From a virus, in the IMG/VR virus record IMGVR_UViG_3300037264_009892, positions 1-32,125 of that record: a stretch of DNA of 32,125 nucleotides; one strand, given 5' to 3'. Numbering within the stretch: position 1 is the stretch's first letter; every line of letters starts with the position of its first letter. Shown here in pieces: positions 8,217 through 15,111 of this stretch. The position numbers were made by a program, and so were the translations under genes. The notes below the pieces were generated by a model. It worked only from the letters and a program-made list of their open reading frames with translations. It made no database searches and was not told the DNA's origin.

Positions 8217-8341
8217 AATGATGCTTGACCCGCCGAACCGACGGCGGGAGACCGTCAGAGTTCGATTGGGCCGCCCATGGTAGGCGGCCAATTCTTTCTG
8301 TAGCGTCTTGGCCTCTCTGATGCCACCATGGCAGGCATCAT
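8217..8341 (+). promoter_or_regulatory. Hairpin-rich leader upstream of the long fibre gene
   Basis: The 195-nt divergent spacer between the 8159 start (minus) and the 8355 start (plus) holds three consecutive inverted repeats: CCCGCC-GAACCGAC-GGCGGG (about 8230-8249), TTGGGCCGCC-CATGGTA-GGCGGCCAA followed by TTCTTTCT (about 8264-8300), and TGATGCC-ACCATGGCA-GGCATCA (about 8319-8341). The second could be a weak plus-strand terminator or attenuator. The last ends just before the GAGGTGA ribosome site of the fibre gene, so folding could affect its translation. A TATAGT box lies 15 nt before the minus-strand start at 8159. Confidence 0.45.
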
Positions 8342-8354
8342 GTGAGGTGAGCGC

Positions 8355-11300
8355 GTGGCCTTCATCGAGACATACCAAGTAATTTCATCAACACCGATCG
8401 TCGTTGACGACGGTGGAACCGCCATCAGCTACTCACCTGGTCAGACCTTCACCGCAGCAACCAGAAACACCTCAGTCATCCGACTCTTATCGCTTGGACA
8501 AATCGTCCTTCTGAGTGGTCCGATCCCCGCGCCTGAGCCGACGCCGCCAGGCGCTGCGAGTGGTTGGACTGACGATGGTCTGATCGTAAGGCTCACTACG
8601 GCTAGCGATAAGGTAGCCATTGGCGCAGCCACCATGATCGGATCTGAAAAGGTCCGAATTGTTGGTGACGCTCGAATTGAAGGCAAGCTAACCGTCACTG
8701 GGTTAATTGATCCGACCGGCCTCTATCTCGATGAACAGGTCGCTGATCAACCAGCAGTCGCTAATAAGGGTGTCTTCTACACCAAGGACGTTCTTGGCAT
8801 TACTCAGGCTTTCTACCGTGCAAGCAATGGCGCAGTCTCCCAAATCACACCCAGCGGCGGTGGTGAGACGCTCGCTCAGACACTCGTGCTCGGGAACACT
8901 ACTGGAGGCACGAACCTAGCCGTCACGAACGGTGATGCGATCCTGTTCGGGGCGGACGGTCGCCTCCGCCGTAACGCAGCCAGTTCTCTCGAGTTCGACG
9001 ACGGCGCGGGCGGGGCTTTGACGCAGTTCACGATCCGGGCGACCAAGACCACCATCACGGGGGCTCTCGATCCCACGAGCGTCTCCCTTTCGAGCGGGAC
9101 GGCGCTCTACTATGAGTCGGACGACGGGAGCACGGCGGCGGTCGCGCCCGCGAACAAGGGGCGAATCCGTTACCTGGACGGGACGGGGTGGCAGCTCTCA
9201 TCGAGCACGGGCGCTTACTCGACGGTCGCGACGTCGGCCTCAGGGTTCATCCAGAACGGCAACAGCTTCGGTGCGCTCGCGGTTCTCGGTACCAATGATG
9301 CCTTCGACCTAGCGTTTGAGACAAACAACGTTACGCGTTGGAGTATCTCGACGTCGGGTCATCTCATTCCATTCGTAGACAATCTCTACGACATCGGAAT
9401 CACGGCGACGAACCGTGTTCGTAACGGTTACTTCGGCACGTCAGTAGTCATCGGTGCCACCATCGCCATCGACGGCTCTAGCGTACAGCGAACGTCGGCG
9501 GGCACCGTCGCTCTGTTCACAGATGCCTTCTCGACTGCCATTACCATCGGAGGTGGAGCGACTCAGACTTCGGTCACGATTGGCGGCGGTGCTGCGTACA
9601 CAGGCGCGACCGTCGGAAAGGTAGGCGTGACCGACTCGTTCCTCGGTGCTGTTTCAGTCGGTGCAACCGTCACGATCGGGTCTGCCGCCGTCACTGGTTC
9701 GGCCGCGCTCTCAGTGACGGCAACAGCGGCAACGCTCACACTTGCAGCCACTGGTACCAACATCATCCAGCTTACGACCAATGCCGCTGCACGCTGGAAC
9801 GTCACCGGGTCAGGCCACTTCGTAGCGAATACCGATAACGCTCTCGACATCGGAGCGTCGGGCGCGACCAGACCGCGCACTGGATACTTCGGTACGAGTG
9901 TCGTCGTCGGTAGCACGGTCACCATCGGAACGGCAGCGGTCACGGGGTCCGGCGCTCTGGGCTTGACGGCTACCGGCGCGACGCTTGCGCTCGCCGCGAC
10001 GGGGGCGAACGCGATCACGCTCACGACGAACGGCACTGAGGCGTATCGGGTCAAGAGCGACTCCGCCCTCCAGTTTCCGACGAACACGACCTCCGCCGTC
10101 AGTGACGCCGCCACGGGCACTCTCCGCTACAACAACTCGGCGTCGGCCTTTCAGGTCTCTATCTCGGGCGGCGCGTGGACGAGTCTCGCGACGGGTACCG
10201 GCGGCACGAGCCTCGATGGCGCGTACGACTTTGGCGGTGCAGGCGCAGGACGCGCCATCACTGTTGACTCCGGCGCCGTCACGCTCACGAACAACGCGGC
10301 CAACAACAACAACGTGCTGGAGATCACGAAAAACCCGGCGGGCGCGCAGAGCGGCGATGCAATCAACGTGCTCATGGGAGCCACGACAACCGGCTACGGT
10401 CTCTCGGTCGATATCGCGACCGGAGGCTCCGGTGACGGCGCGCTGATCAAGTACACAGACCAGCACACTGGGATCTCGATGTGGCACAATTCGGCGGCAC
10501 CCGGCCTCACAACACTTCTCTCTAGAATCCAAACTTTTGGTGGAACAACGGGCGTGGGAGGGCCTTTTCAAACAGGGCTTCTAGATGTGCAGACCTCGGT
10601 TTCTTCAGACAATGCCGCCGGTTCATTTGTCTTTTGGACGAACTATTCATCTGGTGGCTCGCTCGCCCAACGTTTCTGCATGCAACATGAGGGCACATTC
10701 GGTCTTATTTCTGGAGCCTCAATCGCATGGACGGCTAGCGCAACGGACGCGAGACCCTACCAATCCACGCCGACGATTGCGCTTGCGAAGCATAACGGCG
10801 ACAACCTCAAGGTCTGGAACTACTCCTCCACCAACTACCTCATGCTCGGCCCGAGGGTGCAGGTCGCCGCCTCGACCGGTGGCTACTGGTTCTCACCGAA
10901 CTCCGACGCAACGAACAGCGCGCCGGACGCAACGATCTCCCGAAACGCAGCAAACATCGTTCAGATCGGAACGACGGGGAATAACGCGCTCGGCACTCTC
11001 ATGGCTACGAAGATCGTTGGCCCCGCTGCGAGCGCGCTCACCGTGGACGGGCCTACGACCCTCGATCTCCAGACGGGGGCGGTAACCCGTTGGCAGGTAA
11101 GCGCGGTGGGGCATCTCCTTCCTGCCGCCACCGACAACACAGAGGACATCGGTGCGTCCGCGACGAACAGGATCAGGACGCTCTACGCAGGCACGAGCGT
11201 GGTCGTGGGAAGCACCGTCACGGTCAGCACGGCAGCGGTCACCGGCAGCGGCGCTCTCACGGTCACGGCGACGGGAGCAGCGCTTACGCTCGCTGCAACC

Positions 11301-11657
11301 GGAGCGAACACCGTCGCGATCCACACCAACGGGTCGGCGCGGCTCACGCTCGCTGACACGACCGCGACTCTGGCCGACGCTGTAAACATCGCCGTCGGCA
11401 CGACTACTGGCACCCAAATCGCCACGGCCTCGACGCAAAAGCTCGGGTTCTGGGGCACGACGGCGGTAGTGCGTTCGGCGGTCGCCGCGCTCACGAACAA
11501 CGTCACGGCGGGCGGGACAACCGATACCATCGACAACTTCACAGACCTGACGACCTACGCGAACGACGCGGCGACGATCAGGAACAACATCTATCAACTC
11601 TCGCGGAAGCTCAAAGAGGCCGTGGATGCACTGCGGCTCTATGGCCTGCTTGGATAG
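8355..11657 (+). CDS. Long tail fibre protein with repeated beta modules
   Basis: A 1100-residue protein from GTG 8355 after GAGGTGA. Residues about 1-60 repeat the N-terminal domain of the collagen-like fibre (SSTPIVVDDGGTAISYSPGQ... RLLSLGQIVLLSG), probably the part that docks on the virion. The body is Thr/Ala/Gly-rich, with three copies of a module containing (T/A)RW.(I/V)S..GH then (Y/L/E)DIGA.ATNR.R..Y.GTSVV(I/V)G, near residues 330, 480 and 910. This module is common in environmental phage fibres. The last 40 residues (TYANDAATIRNNIYQLSRKL onward) are a trimer-type coiled coil. DNA around 10.48-10.74 kb is visibly less GC-rich than its flanks, suggesting module exchange. Confidence 0.8.
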   Translation: MAFIETYQVISSTPIVVDDGGTAISYSPGQTFTAATRNTSVIRLLSLGQIVLLSGPIPAPEPTPPGAASGWTDDGLIVRLTTASDKVAIGAATMIGSEKVRIVGDARIEGKLTVTGLIDPTGLYLDEQVADQPAVANKGVFYTKDVLGITQAFYRASNGAVSQITPSGGGETLAQTLVLGNTTGGTNLAVTNGDAILFGADGRLRRNAASSLEFDDGAGGALTQFTIRATKTTITGALDPTSVSLSSGTALYYESDDGSTAAVAPANKGRIRYLDGTGWQLSSSTGAYSTVATSASGFIQNGNSFGALAVLGTNDAFDLAFETNNVTRWSISTSGHLIPFVDNLYDIGITATNRVRNGYFGTSVVIGATIAIDGSSVQRTSAGTVALFTDAFSTAITIGGGATQTSVTIGGGAAYTGATVGKVGVTDSFLGAVSVGATVTIGSAAVTGSAALSVTATAATLTLAATGTNIIQLTTNAAARWNVTGSGHFVANTDNALDIGASGATRPRTGYFGTSVVVGSTVTIGTAAVTGSGALGLTATGATLALAATGANAITLTTNGTEAYRVKSDSALQFPTNTTSAVSDAATGTLRYNNSASAFQVSISGGAWTSLATGTGGTSLDGAYDFGGAGAGRAITVDSGAVTLTNNAANNNNVLEITKNPAGAQSGDAINVLMGATTTGYGLSVDIATGGSGDGALIKYTDQHTGISMWHNSAAPGLTTLLSRIQTFGGTTGVGGPFQTGLLDVQTSVSSDNAAGSFVFWTNYSSGGSLAQRFCMQHEGTFGLISGASIAWTASATDARPYQSTPTIALAKHNGDNLKVWNYSSTNYLMLGPRVQVAASTGGYWFSPNSDATNSAPDATISRNAANIVQIGTTGNNALGTLMATKIVGPAASALTVDGPTTLDLQTGAVTRWQVSAVGHLLPAATDNTEDIGASATNRIRTLYAGTSVVVGSTVTVSTAAVTGSGALTVTATGAALTLAATGANTVAIHTNGSARLTLADTTATLADAVNIAVGTTTGTQIATASTQKLGFWGTTAVVRSAVAALTNNVTAGGTTDTIDNFTDLTTYANDAATIRNNIYQLSRKLKEAVDALRLYGLLG

Positions 11658-11660
11658 GAG
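11653..11660 (+). repeat. Left target-site duplication of miniature element copy A
   Basis: GATAGGAG here is repeated at 11822-11829 on the other side of the inserted element. The left copy supplies the fibre gene's TAG stop codon; the right copy supplies the AGGAG ribosome site of the next gene. Confidence 0.75.
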
Positions 11661-11821
11661 CAGTTTGCCCTATAACTATTCCGCGATTCTGATATAACCA
11701 GCGCGGAAGTCTCGACCTACAACCACAGATGTGTGAGATACAAACAAACAACAATGCCTGCTGGAAGGCTTTGTATTCCAAGGTCTTATAACCTTTCGCC
11801 TTAGACTTTTAGGGAAAAGCC
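11661..11821 (+). mobile_element. Miniature inverted-repeat element, copy A (161 bp)
   Basis: A 161-bp non-coding element with ends CAGTTTGCCCTATAAC and, inverted, GGCTTTTCCCTAAAAG. It is flanked by 8-bp direct repeats GATAGGAG. It is about 85-90 percent identical by eye to copy B at 24514-24674, which has the same length. Inside are several short palindromes (CCGCG...CGCGG; TCTC...GAGA; ACAATGCC...GGCTTTGT; AAGGT...ACCTT), so it could fold as a compact RNA. No transposase is in the element or the window, so it must have been moved in trans. It sits exactly between the fibre stop codon and the next gene's ribosome site, harming neither. Confidence 0.75.
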
Positions 11822-11829
11822 GATAGGAG
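11822..11829 (+). repeat. Right target-site duplication of miniature element copy A
   Basis: Second copy of GATAGGAG. Together with the following TAATGA it forms the ribosome site of the gene starting at 11836, showing that the insertion duplicated this site rather than destroying it. Confidence 0.75.
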
Positions 11830-11835
11830 TAATGA

Positions 11836-12099
11836 ATGTCCACCTTCAATCTCACGAATTCAGCCGACGTAATCGTCAGCCCTGTCGCCTGGCAGACCCA
11901 GGTGAAAGACCAGAGCGAGGTCGATCACCTGACCGCGCTTCTCGCCACGGCCACGGCGAGACTCGGCACGACCAAGACAAGCGTGCGCGATGTGCTCAGC
12001 CAGGCGATCACCCGAGCAAGTGGAACACTGCCCGGTGGCGAACAGATCACGGACGTCGTGACAAACGAAGATGCGTCGGTCACGATCACGTCCGCATGA
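11836..12099 (+). CDS. Small hypothetical protein downstream of the fibre
   Basis: An 87-residue protein from ATG 11836 with TAGGAG six bases upstream; an ATG at 11832 is in another frame. The sequence MSTFNLTNSADVIVSPVAWQ then DQSEVDHLTALLATATARLG looks like a beta N-terminus and a central helix, and it ends TNEDASVTITSA. It was probably directly joined to the fibre gene (12 nt between stop and start) before element A inserted. A fibre assembly or tail-tip accessory role is inferred from this position; the family is not recognised. Confidence 0.6.
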   Translation: MSTFNLTNSADVIVSPVAWQTQVKDQSEVDHLTALLATATARLGTTKTSVRDVLSQAITRASGTLPGGEQITDVVTNEDASVTITSA

Positions 12100-12371
12100 G
12101 CGCCAAAACTTACCTAAGGCGCTGGGGGCCTATTCAAAGTTGCCAACCACAAGGTAGGGTGTGGTAGGCTGGTGACGCCTGGAGAGTCTCACGAAGAGAG
12201 TGGCCTTTCTTCACCCGTAAGGCAAGCGAAATAGTTATAGGGCAAAGCTATGTGTCGAACTCGCATAGCTTAGGCACAACTAACAGAGCTTCGGTTACTT
12301 AGGTAACTTATGTTCTGTTGGGCAAAGCCAGGCTCGTAATCACAAGACAGCATACGCATCGGAGGTAATAC
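12100..12371 (+). promoter_or_regulatory. Structured 270-nt leader containing miniature-element end sequences
   Basis: No reading frame fits this stretch, but it is full of inverted repeats: AGCGCC...GGCGCT (12101-12124), ACCACA-AGGTAGGG-TGTGGT (about 12147-12166), AGCTATGTG-TCGAACT-CGCATAGCT (about 12247-12271), AACAGA...TCTGTT enclosing GTTAC-TTAG-GTAAC (about 12281-12325). It contains AATAGTTATAGGGCAAAGCT, an exact inverted copy of one end of the 161-bp element, at 12231-12251, and a second GGGCAAAGCC near 12327-12336. It ends in GGAGG just before GTG 12372. It is either the remains of one or more miniature elements or a folded leader of the following gene. Confidence 0.5.
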
Positions 12372-12773
12372 GTGGTCGACACCATTAAGCTAACAAACCG
12401 CGAGGTCCTGGCGTCAACCGGCGCCCTAGCGTCCATAGCCTCGCTCAAGCTTCCTGCCAAGGTGGCTTACGCCATAGCGAAGGTGGTCAATAAGCTTTCG
12501 GGCATCGAAACTACGATCGGCGATGTCCAGAAGAAGCTCTGGGACAGGTATGGCGAGAAGGACGCGGCCGGCAAGCTCGCAGTAAATCGAGAGGCCGGTA
12601 CGATCACGATTCAGCCTGGTCAGGTGGATGCCTTCAACAAGGATTACGCCGATCTCATGGCTGAATCCAACGAGATCAGTGGGCTACGTCAGATCACTAT
12701 TGACGAACTTGGAGACGTCAAGATCGAGCCATCGATCTTCGCTCGTCTTGGGTGGCTCATCAAGGACGAGTAA
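12372..12773 (+). CDS. DUF1617-like phage protein
   Basis: A 133-residue protein from GTG 12372 with GGAGG 7 nt upstream. The pattern IKLTNREVLASTGALASIAS, LKLPAKVAYAIAKVVNKLSG, then KKLWDRYGEKDAAGK and VDAFNKDYADLMAES resembles the small DUF1617-type proteins of tailed phages, whose function is unknown and which often lie near tail or lysis genes. It is mostly helical with a beta C-terminus ending PSIFARLGWLIKDE. It follows the structured leader and ends the fibre operon. Assignment is by remembered pattern only. Confidence 0.55.
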   Translation: MVDTIKLTNREVLASTGALASIASLKLPAKVAYAIAKVVNKLSGIETTIGDVQKKLWDRYGEKDAAGKLAVNREAGTITIQPGQVDAFNKDYADLMAESNEISGLRQITIDELGDVKIEPSIFARLGWLIKDE

Positions 12774-12852
12774 GCACGAACCGGCGTCTTTTGTCACGTA
12801 GGATCGCGGTATGGGTAAGACAAGACAGCTTAGGATCGTGGCCATACTCCCA

Positions 12853-12878
12853 GATGGCTTTGCCCTAAAAGTCTAAGG
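12853..12878 (-). repeat. Solo end of the miniature element inside a gene 3' end
   Basis: Read on the plus strand, GGCTTTGCCCTAAAAGTCTA followed by AGGCG is identical to the inverted right end of element copies A and B. Here it supplies the last codons and the TAG stop of the minus-strand gene ending at 12865. No partner end or target duplication is visible, so it is a relic or solo end. Confidence 0.6.
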
Positions 12879-13242
12879 CGACTTTTGCGAGCGCTACGAG
12901 CGGGTTGATGAGCGCGTAGCGTATGCGACCCTTCTTTGGATCGTACTTTCTGCGGTTCGTATCCTTCTCGATGACAAGACGCGCCATCAATCGCTTGAGA
13001 ATGAGCCTGACCTCATCGTATTCGAGGTGGTATTCCCACGGCTTCCACTTGGACCGCGCCCGGCTACCAGTTCCGTAGTAGGTCGGGTTCATGGTAGCGT
13101 TCAAGCTGCCAGTGATCTGGGCAAGCGTCAAAGCCTTGCCATCCTTGCGGATGAGCTCAGGTATCCGTCGAAGCATCCAGAGCCTTCGCGGTCCCGTCTT
13201 CGTGAAGTCGACCTGGTTGGTTTGCTTGGCTTGCTTACTCAT
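12865..13242 (-). CDS. Putative winged-helix DNA-binding protein
   Basis: A 125-residue basic protein from ATG 13242 (MSKQAKQTNQVDFTKTGPRR). Residues about 25-100 have a winged-helix pattern: LWMLRRIPELIRKDGKALTL, AQITGSLNATMNPTYY, YDEVRLILKRLMARLVIEKD, then RRKYDPKKGRIRYAL as the wing. There is no ribosome site; instead a TATAAC box ends exactly 7 nt before ATG, which suggests a leaderless message. The last codons come from a miniature-element end, and the tail PLVALAKVALDF vaguely resembles the LDxLA tag of other small proteins. A transcription regulator is likely. Confidence 0.6.
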   Translation of the reverse strand: MSKQAKQTNQVDFTKTGPRRLWMLRRIPELIRKDGKALTLAQITGSLNATMNPTYYGTGSRARSKWKPWEYHLEYDEVRLILKRLMARLVIEKDTNRRKYDPKKGRIRYALINPLVALAKVALDF

Positions 13243-13249
13243 GCTGGTT

Positions 13250-13258
13250 GTTATACCC
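13250..13258 (-). promoter_or_regulatory. Leaderless-type promoter box GGGTATAAC before 13242
   Basis: On the minus strand GGGTATAAC is followed by 7 nt (AACCAGC) and then ATG, with no ribosome site. That spacing would put the transcription start at or next to the start codon. The same GGTATAAC word precedes starts at 25347 and 30889, and GGTATAAG precedes 25632. No convincing -35 box is visible. Confidence 0.5.
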
Positions 13259-13281
13259 TGGTGGAGAGTGATGCTTAGCCC

Positions 13282-13310
13282 TTGCAAGGGGCGGCATGTT
13301 GCGGAATAAT
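13282..13310 (+). promoter_or_regulatory. Sigma70-like promoter for the 13335 gene
   Basis: TTGCAA (13282-13287) and AATAAT (13305-13310) are separated by exactly 17 bp, close to the TTGACA/TATAAT consensus, and lie 25 bp upstream of the start at 13335. The -35 box is part of the palindrome CCCTTGCAAGGG, a possible operator. The gene has its own strong terminator, so this is a single-gene unit. Confidence 0.6.
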
Positions 13311-13334
13311 GACTTGGTCTGAGGAGGACACCAC

Positions 13335-13688
13335 ATGGCACGCTTCGTAGTCATGGTCGACGGAACGAGAATCGATAGCATCAGCTACCCGAAGGGCACT
13401 GTGGTCAATGTCCCTTCGTCGAACACCGACGTTCGCCTCGCTGGCCCACTCGGCTCGCCGCCGACGACCACGCCGCTCTACACGGTTCCGCGTCTGCGGA
13501 ACACGTCCGCGATCGGTGCTGGCTTCGTGGCACTGGACACGCTTCCCCCTTACCTCCCGGTTCTCGCTGGCGATCAGCTCGGTCGCCAAACCTCGACCGG
13601 CGCGCTTCCTCCGGGCAGCTCTGGTCCGAACACGGCCAACGTGATGCTGGAGCCGGTTCTCCCCACGGAGAACAGCCAGTACGACTAG
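13335..13688 (+). CDS. Hypothetical, probably well expressed small protein
   Basis: A 117-residue protein with a very strong ribosome site (GAGGAGGA), a good promoter and a strong terminator, so it is an independent unit that is likely highly expressed. The first half is beta-like (ARFVVMVDGTRIDSISYPKG, TVVNVPSSNTDVRLAGPLG) with a faint similarity to the N-terminal domain shared by the two fibres. The second half is Pro/Gly/Thr-rich (GALPPGSSGPNTANVMLEPV) and probably extended. A minor virion or decoration protein is a reasonable guess; the family is not recognised. Confidence 0.6.
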   Translation: MARFVVMVDGTRIDSISYPKGTVVNVPSSNTDVRLAGPLGSPPTTTPLYTVPRLRNTSAIGAGFVALDTLPPYLPVLAGDQLGRQTSTGALPPGSSGPNTANVMLEPVLPTENSQYD

Positions 13689-13721
13689 TTGTTCCCTTCA
13701 GCTCGACCAGGAAAACAGTCA

Positions 13722-13758
13722 AATAGGCGGACCCGCCGGGTCCGCCTATTTGTTTTTG
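13722..13758 (+). terminator. Rho-independent terminator
   Basis: A perfect 13-bp stem, AATAGGCGGACCC paired with GGGTCCGCCTATT around a GCC loop, followed by TGTTTTTG. It is placed 34 nt after the stop of the 13335-13688 gene and isolates it from the export operon downstream. Confidence 0.85.
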
Positions 13759-13804
13759 TAGTCAGCTAATTCAAGATTTTACCGCAACATACGCCAAATG
13801 TTTA

Positions 13805-13838
13805 GAAATCGACGATTTCATCCCTTGAGGATTTCATC
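13805..13838 (+). promoter_or_regulatory. Possible operator repeats upstream of the VWA operon
   Basis: GAAATC-GAC-GATTTC is a perfect inverted repeat (13805-13819), and its right half extends to GATTTCATC, which is repeated directly at 13830-13838, starts spaced 16 bp apart. It lies about 90 bp upstream of the 13921 start, in a 160-bp spacer. Regulatory use is inferred. Confidence 0.3.
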
Positions 13839-13920
13839 GCAGGCGCTTAACTAATAGCGATCGCATCACACCCGGTCGATCCACTGGGTGCCGATTGAAT
13901 CTGCGATAGCTAGGTGGCGT

Positions 13921-15111
13921 ATGGCAATCAGGCGTGGTTTGGCCCTTCTAGGGCTCCTTGTTGGACTTCTTTTCGGCGGCCAGACGATGGCTGCGCCACC
14001 CGGTAACGGAGTGGCGGCCGTCATCTCAATGGCGCCGTCGGCTGGCTATGTGGGTGACTTGGTTACGCTGGTGTGCTCTAACATTCGGGCACCGCTCCGG
14101 ATCGATTTCAACGGAATGGCGGCCGACGTCGCGTCAATAAAGACGAATGCGAACGGCGATCTCGATGTGCGAACCATCGTTCCCGCCAGAGCTAAGACCG
14201 GTCCGGTTCACATCTCGTCAATCGCTTCGGTGGTTTCGCTCAACGCCGGGACATTCACGGTGCTGGGTGGAGCGCGTGTATCTATTCCGTTGATGCCGAC
14301 CGACCCAGTCTGTGGAAGTCCGATCGGCGGGCGACCAGCGACAGGGCCTCCTTACGGCGGTCTGCCAGGCGCGCCTAGACCATCAGGGCCGGCAACCTTC
14401 GATCCTGATCTGGATCTACCTATCGAAGCCCCGCAACTGGTCTCCAAAACACCGACAAAAGCCCCTCTTCCTCCCAAGCCAGTTACTCCTCCACCAATAC
14501 CAGAGCTTCCACCCACGATCTACGGCAAGGATCTCAAGTCTGAGACAGGCTCGATCATTTACGTGATCGACATCTCTGGTTCGATGGGCTGGGACATCGG
14601 CCGTTACATAACGGCCGATGGCAAGGTTGCGACGGGGTGCCGACTTGATCGAGCCAAAGCCGAACTTACACGATCGGTCAAGAGTCTGCCCAAGAGCTTC
14701 AAATTCAACATCGAGTCCTACGATTGCTTGCGTTATGTCTGCTTCGTCGACTATTCCAATTCCCACATGCCTCTTCTTCCAGCAGATGAGGACCATAAGA
14801 AGAAAGCGATCGACTGGATCCAGGCGCTTCAGCCACAAGGCGCGACCGGTACCGGTCCTGCCGTCCTGGATGCGCTGGCTACCAGAGAGAACAGACTCAT
14901 CGTGCTCTTGACCGACGGAAGACCCAACTGCGGATCTCGTGATGAAGATGGTAGTTGGAACTGCATGATGGGCCATCTCTCACAGATTGACTGCGGTAAC
15001 GAACAGCGCGCAACCATTGACGTCTTCGGTATTGGCGCGACTGGTGAGTTCAAGCAATTTTGCCAAGATGTATCTAGCCACAACGGCGGATCTTACACCG
15101 ATGTTCGCTAG
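13921..15111 (+). CDS. Exported von Willebrand factor A domain protein
   Basis: A 396-residue protein; I chose ATG 13921 because AGGTGG lies 7 nt upstream, while GTG 13888 has no site. Residues 1-27 are a signal peptide (RRGLALLGLLVGLLFGGQTM then AAPP). Residues about 33-120 resemble an IPT/TIG Ig-like domain (SAGYVGDLVTLVCSN, VRTIVPARAKTGPVHISS). A Pro-rich linker covers about 130-205. The C-terminal VWA domain has IIYVIDISGSMGWD (MIDAS DxSxS), ATGTGPAVLDAL and RLIVLLTDGRPNCG. Several cysteines fit an oxidising compartment. It is translationally coupled to a HExxH lipoprotein. A surface adhesin or scaffold acting in the host envelope is inferred; finding it in a phage is unusual. Confidence 0.8.
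   Translation: MAIRRGLALLGLLVGLLFGGQTMAAPPGNGVAAVISMAPSAGYVGDLVTLVCSNIRAPLRIDFNGMAADVASIKTNANGDLDVRTIVPARAKTGPVHISSIASVVSLNAGTFTVLGGARVSIPLMPTDPVCGSPIGGRPATGPPYGGLPGAPRPSGPATFDPDLDLPIEAPQLVSKTPTKAPLPPKPVTPPPIPELPPTIYGKDLKSETGSIIYVIDISGSMGWDIGRYITADGKVATGCRLDRAKAELTRSVKSLPKSFKFNIESYDCLRYVCFVDYSNSHMPLLPADEDHKKKAIDWIQALQPQGATGTGPAVLDALATRENRLIVLLTDGRPNCGSRDEDGSWNCMMGHLSQIDCGNEQRATIDVFGIGATGEFKQFCQDVSSHNGGSYTDVR

Noticed and set aside
9810-11597. Long minus-strand frames inside the fibre gene
   Set aside because: Arg-rich translations opposite a GC-rich repetitive fibre gene; typical shadow frames without start signals.
11661-11821. Element copies as retron msr-msd or IS200/IS605 guide-type RNA
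   Set aside because: Complementary ends are reminiscent, but there is no reverse transcriptase, TnpA or TnpB gene in the window and the 8-9 bp target duplications point to a cut-and-paste DNA transposon.
14829-15083. Minus-strand frames opposite the VWA gene
   Set aside because: No ribosome sites, no protein-like motifs, and the plus-strand gene has clear domains and a signal peptide.
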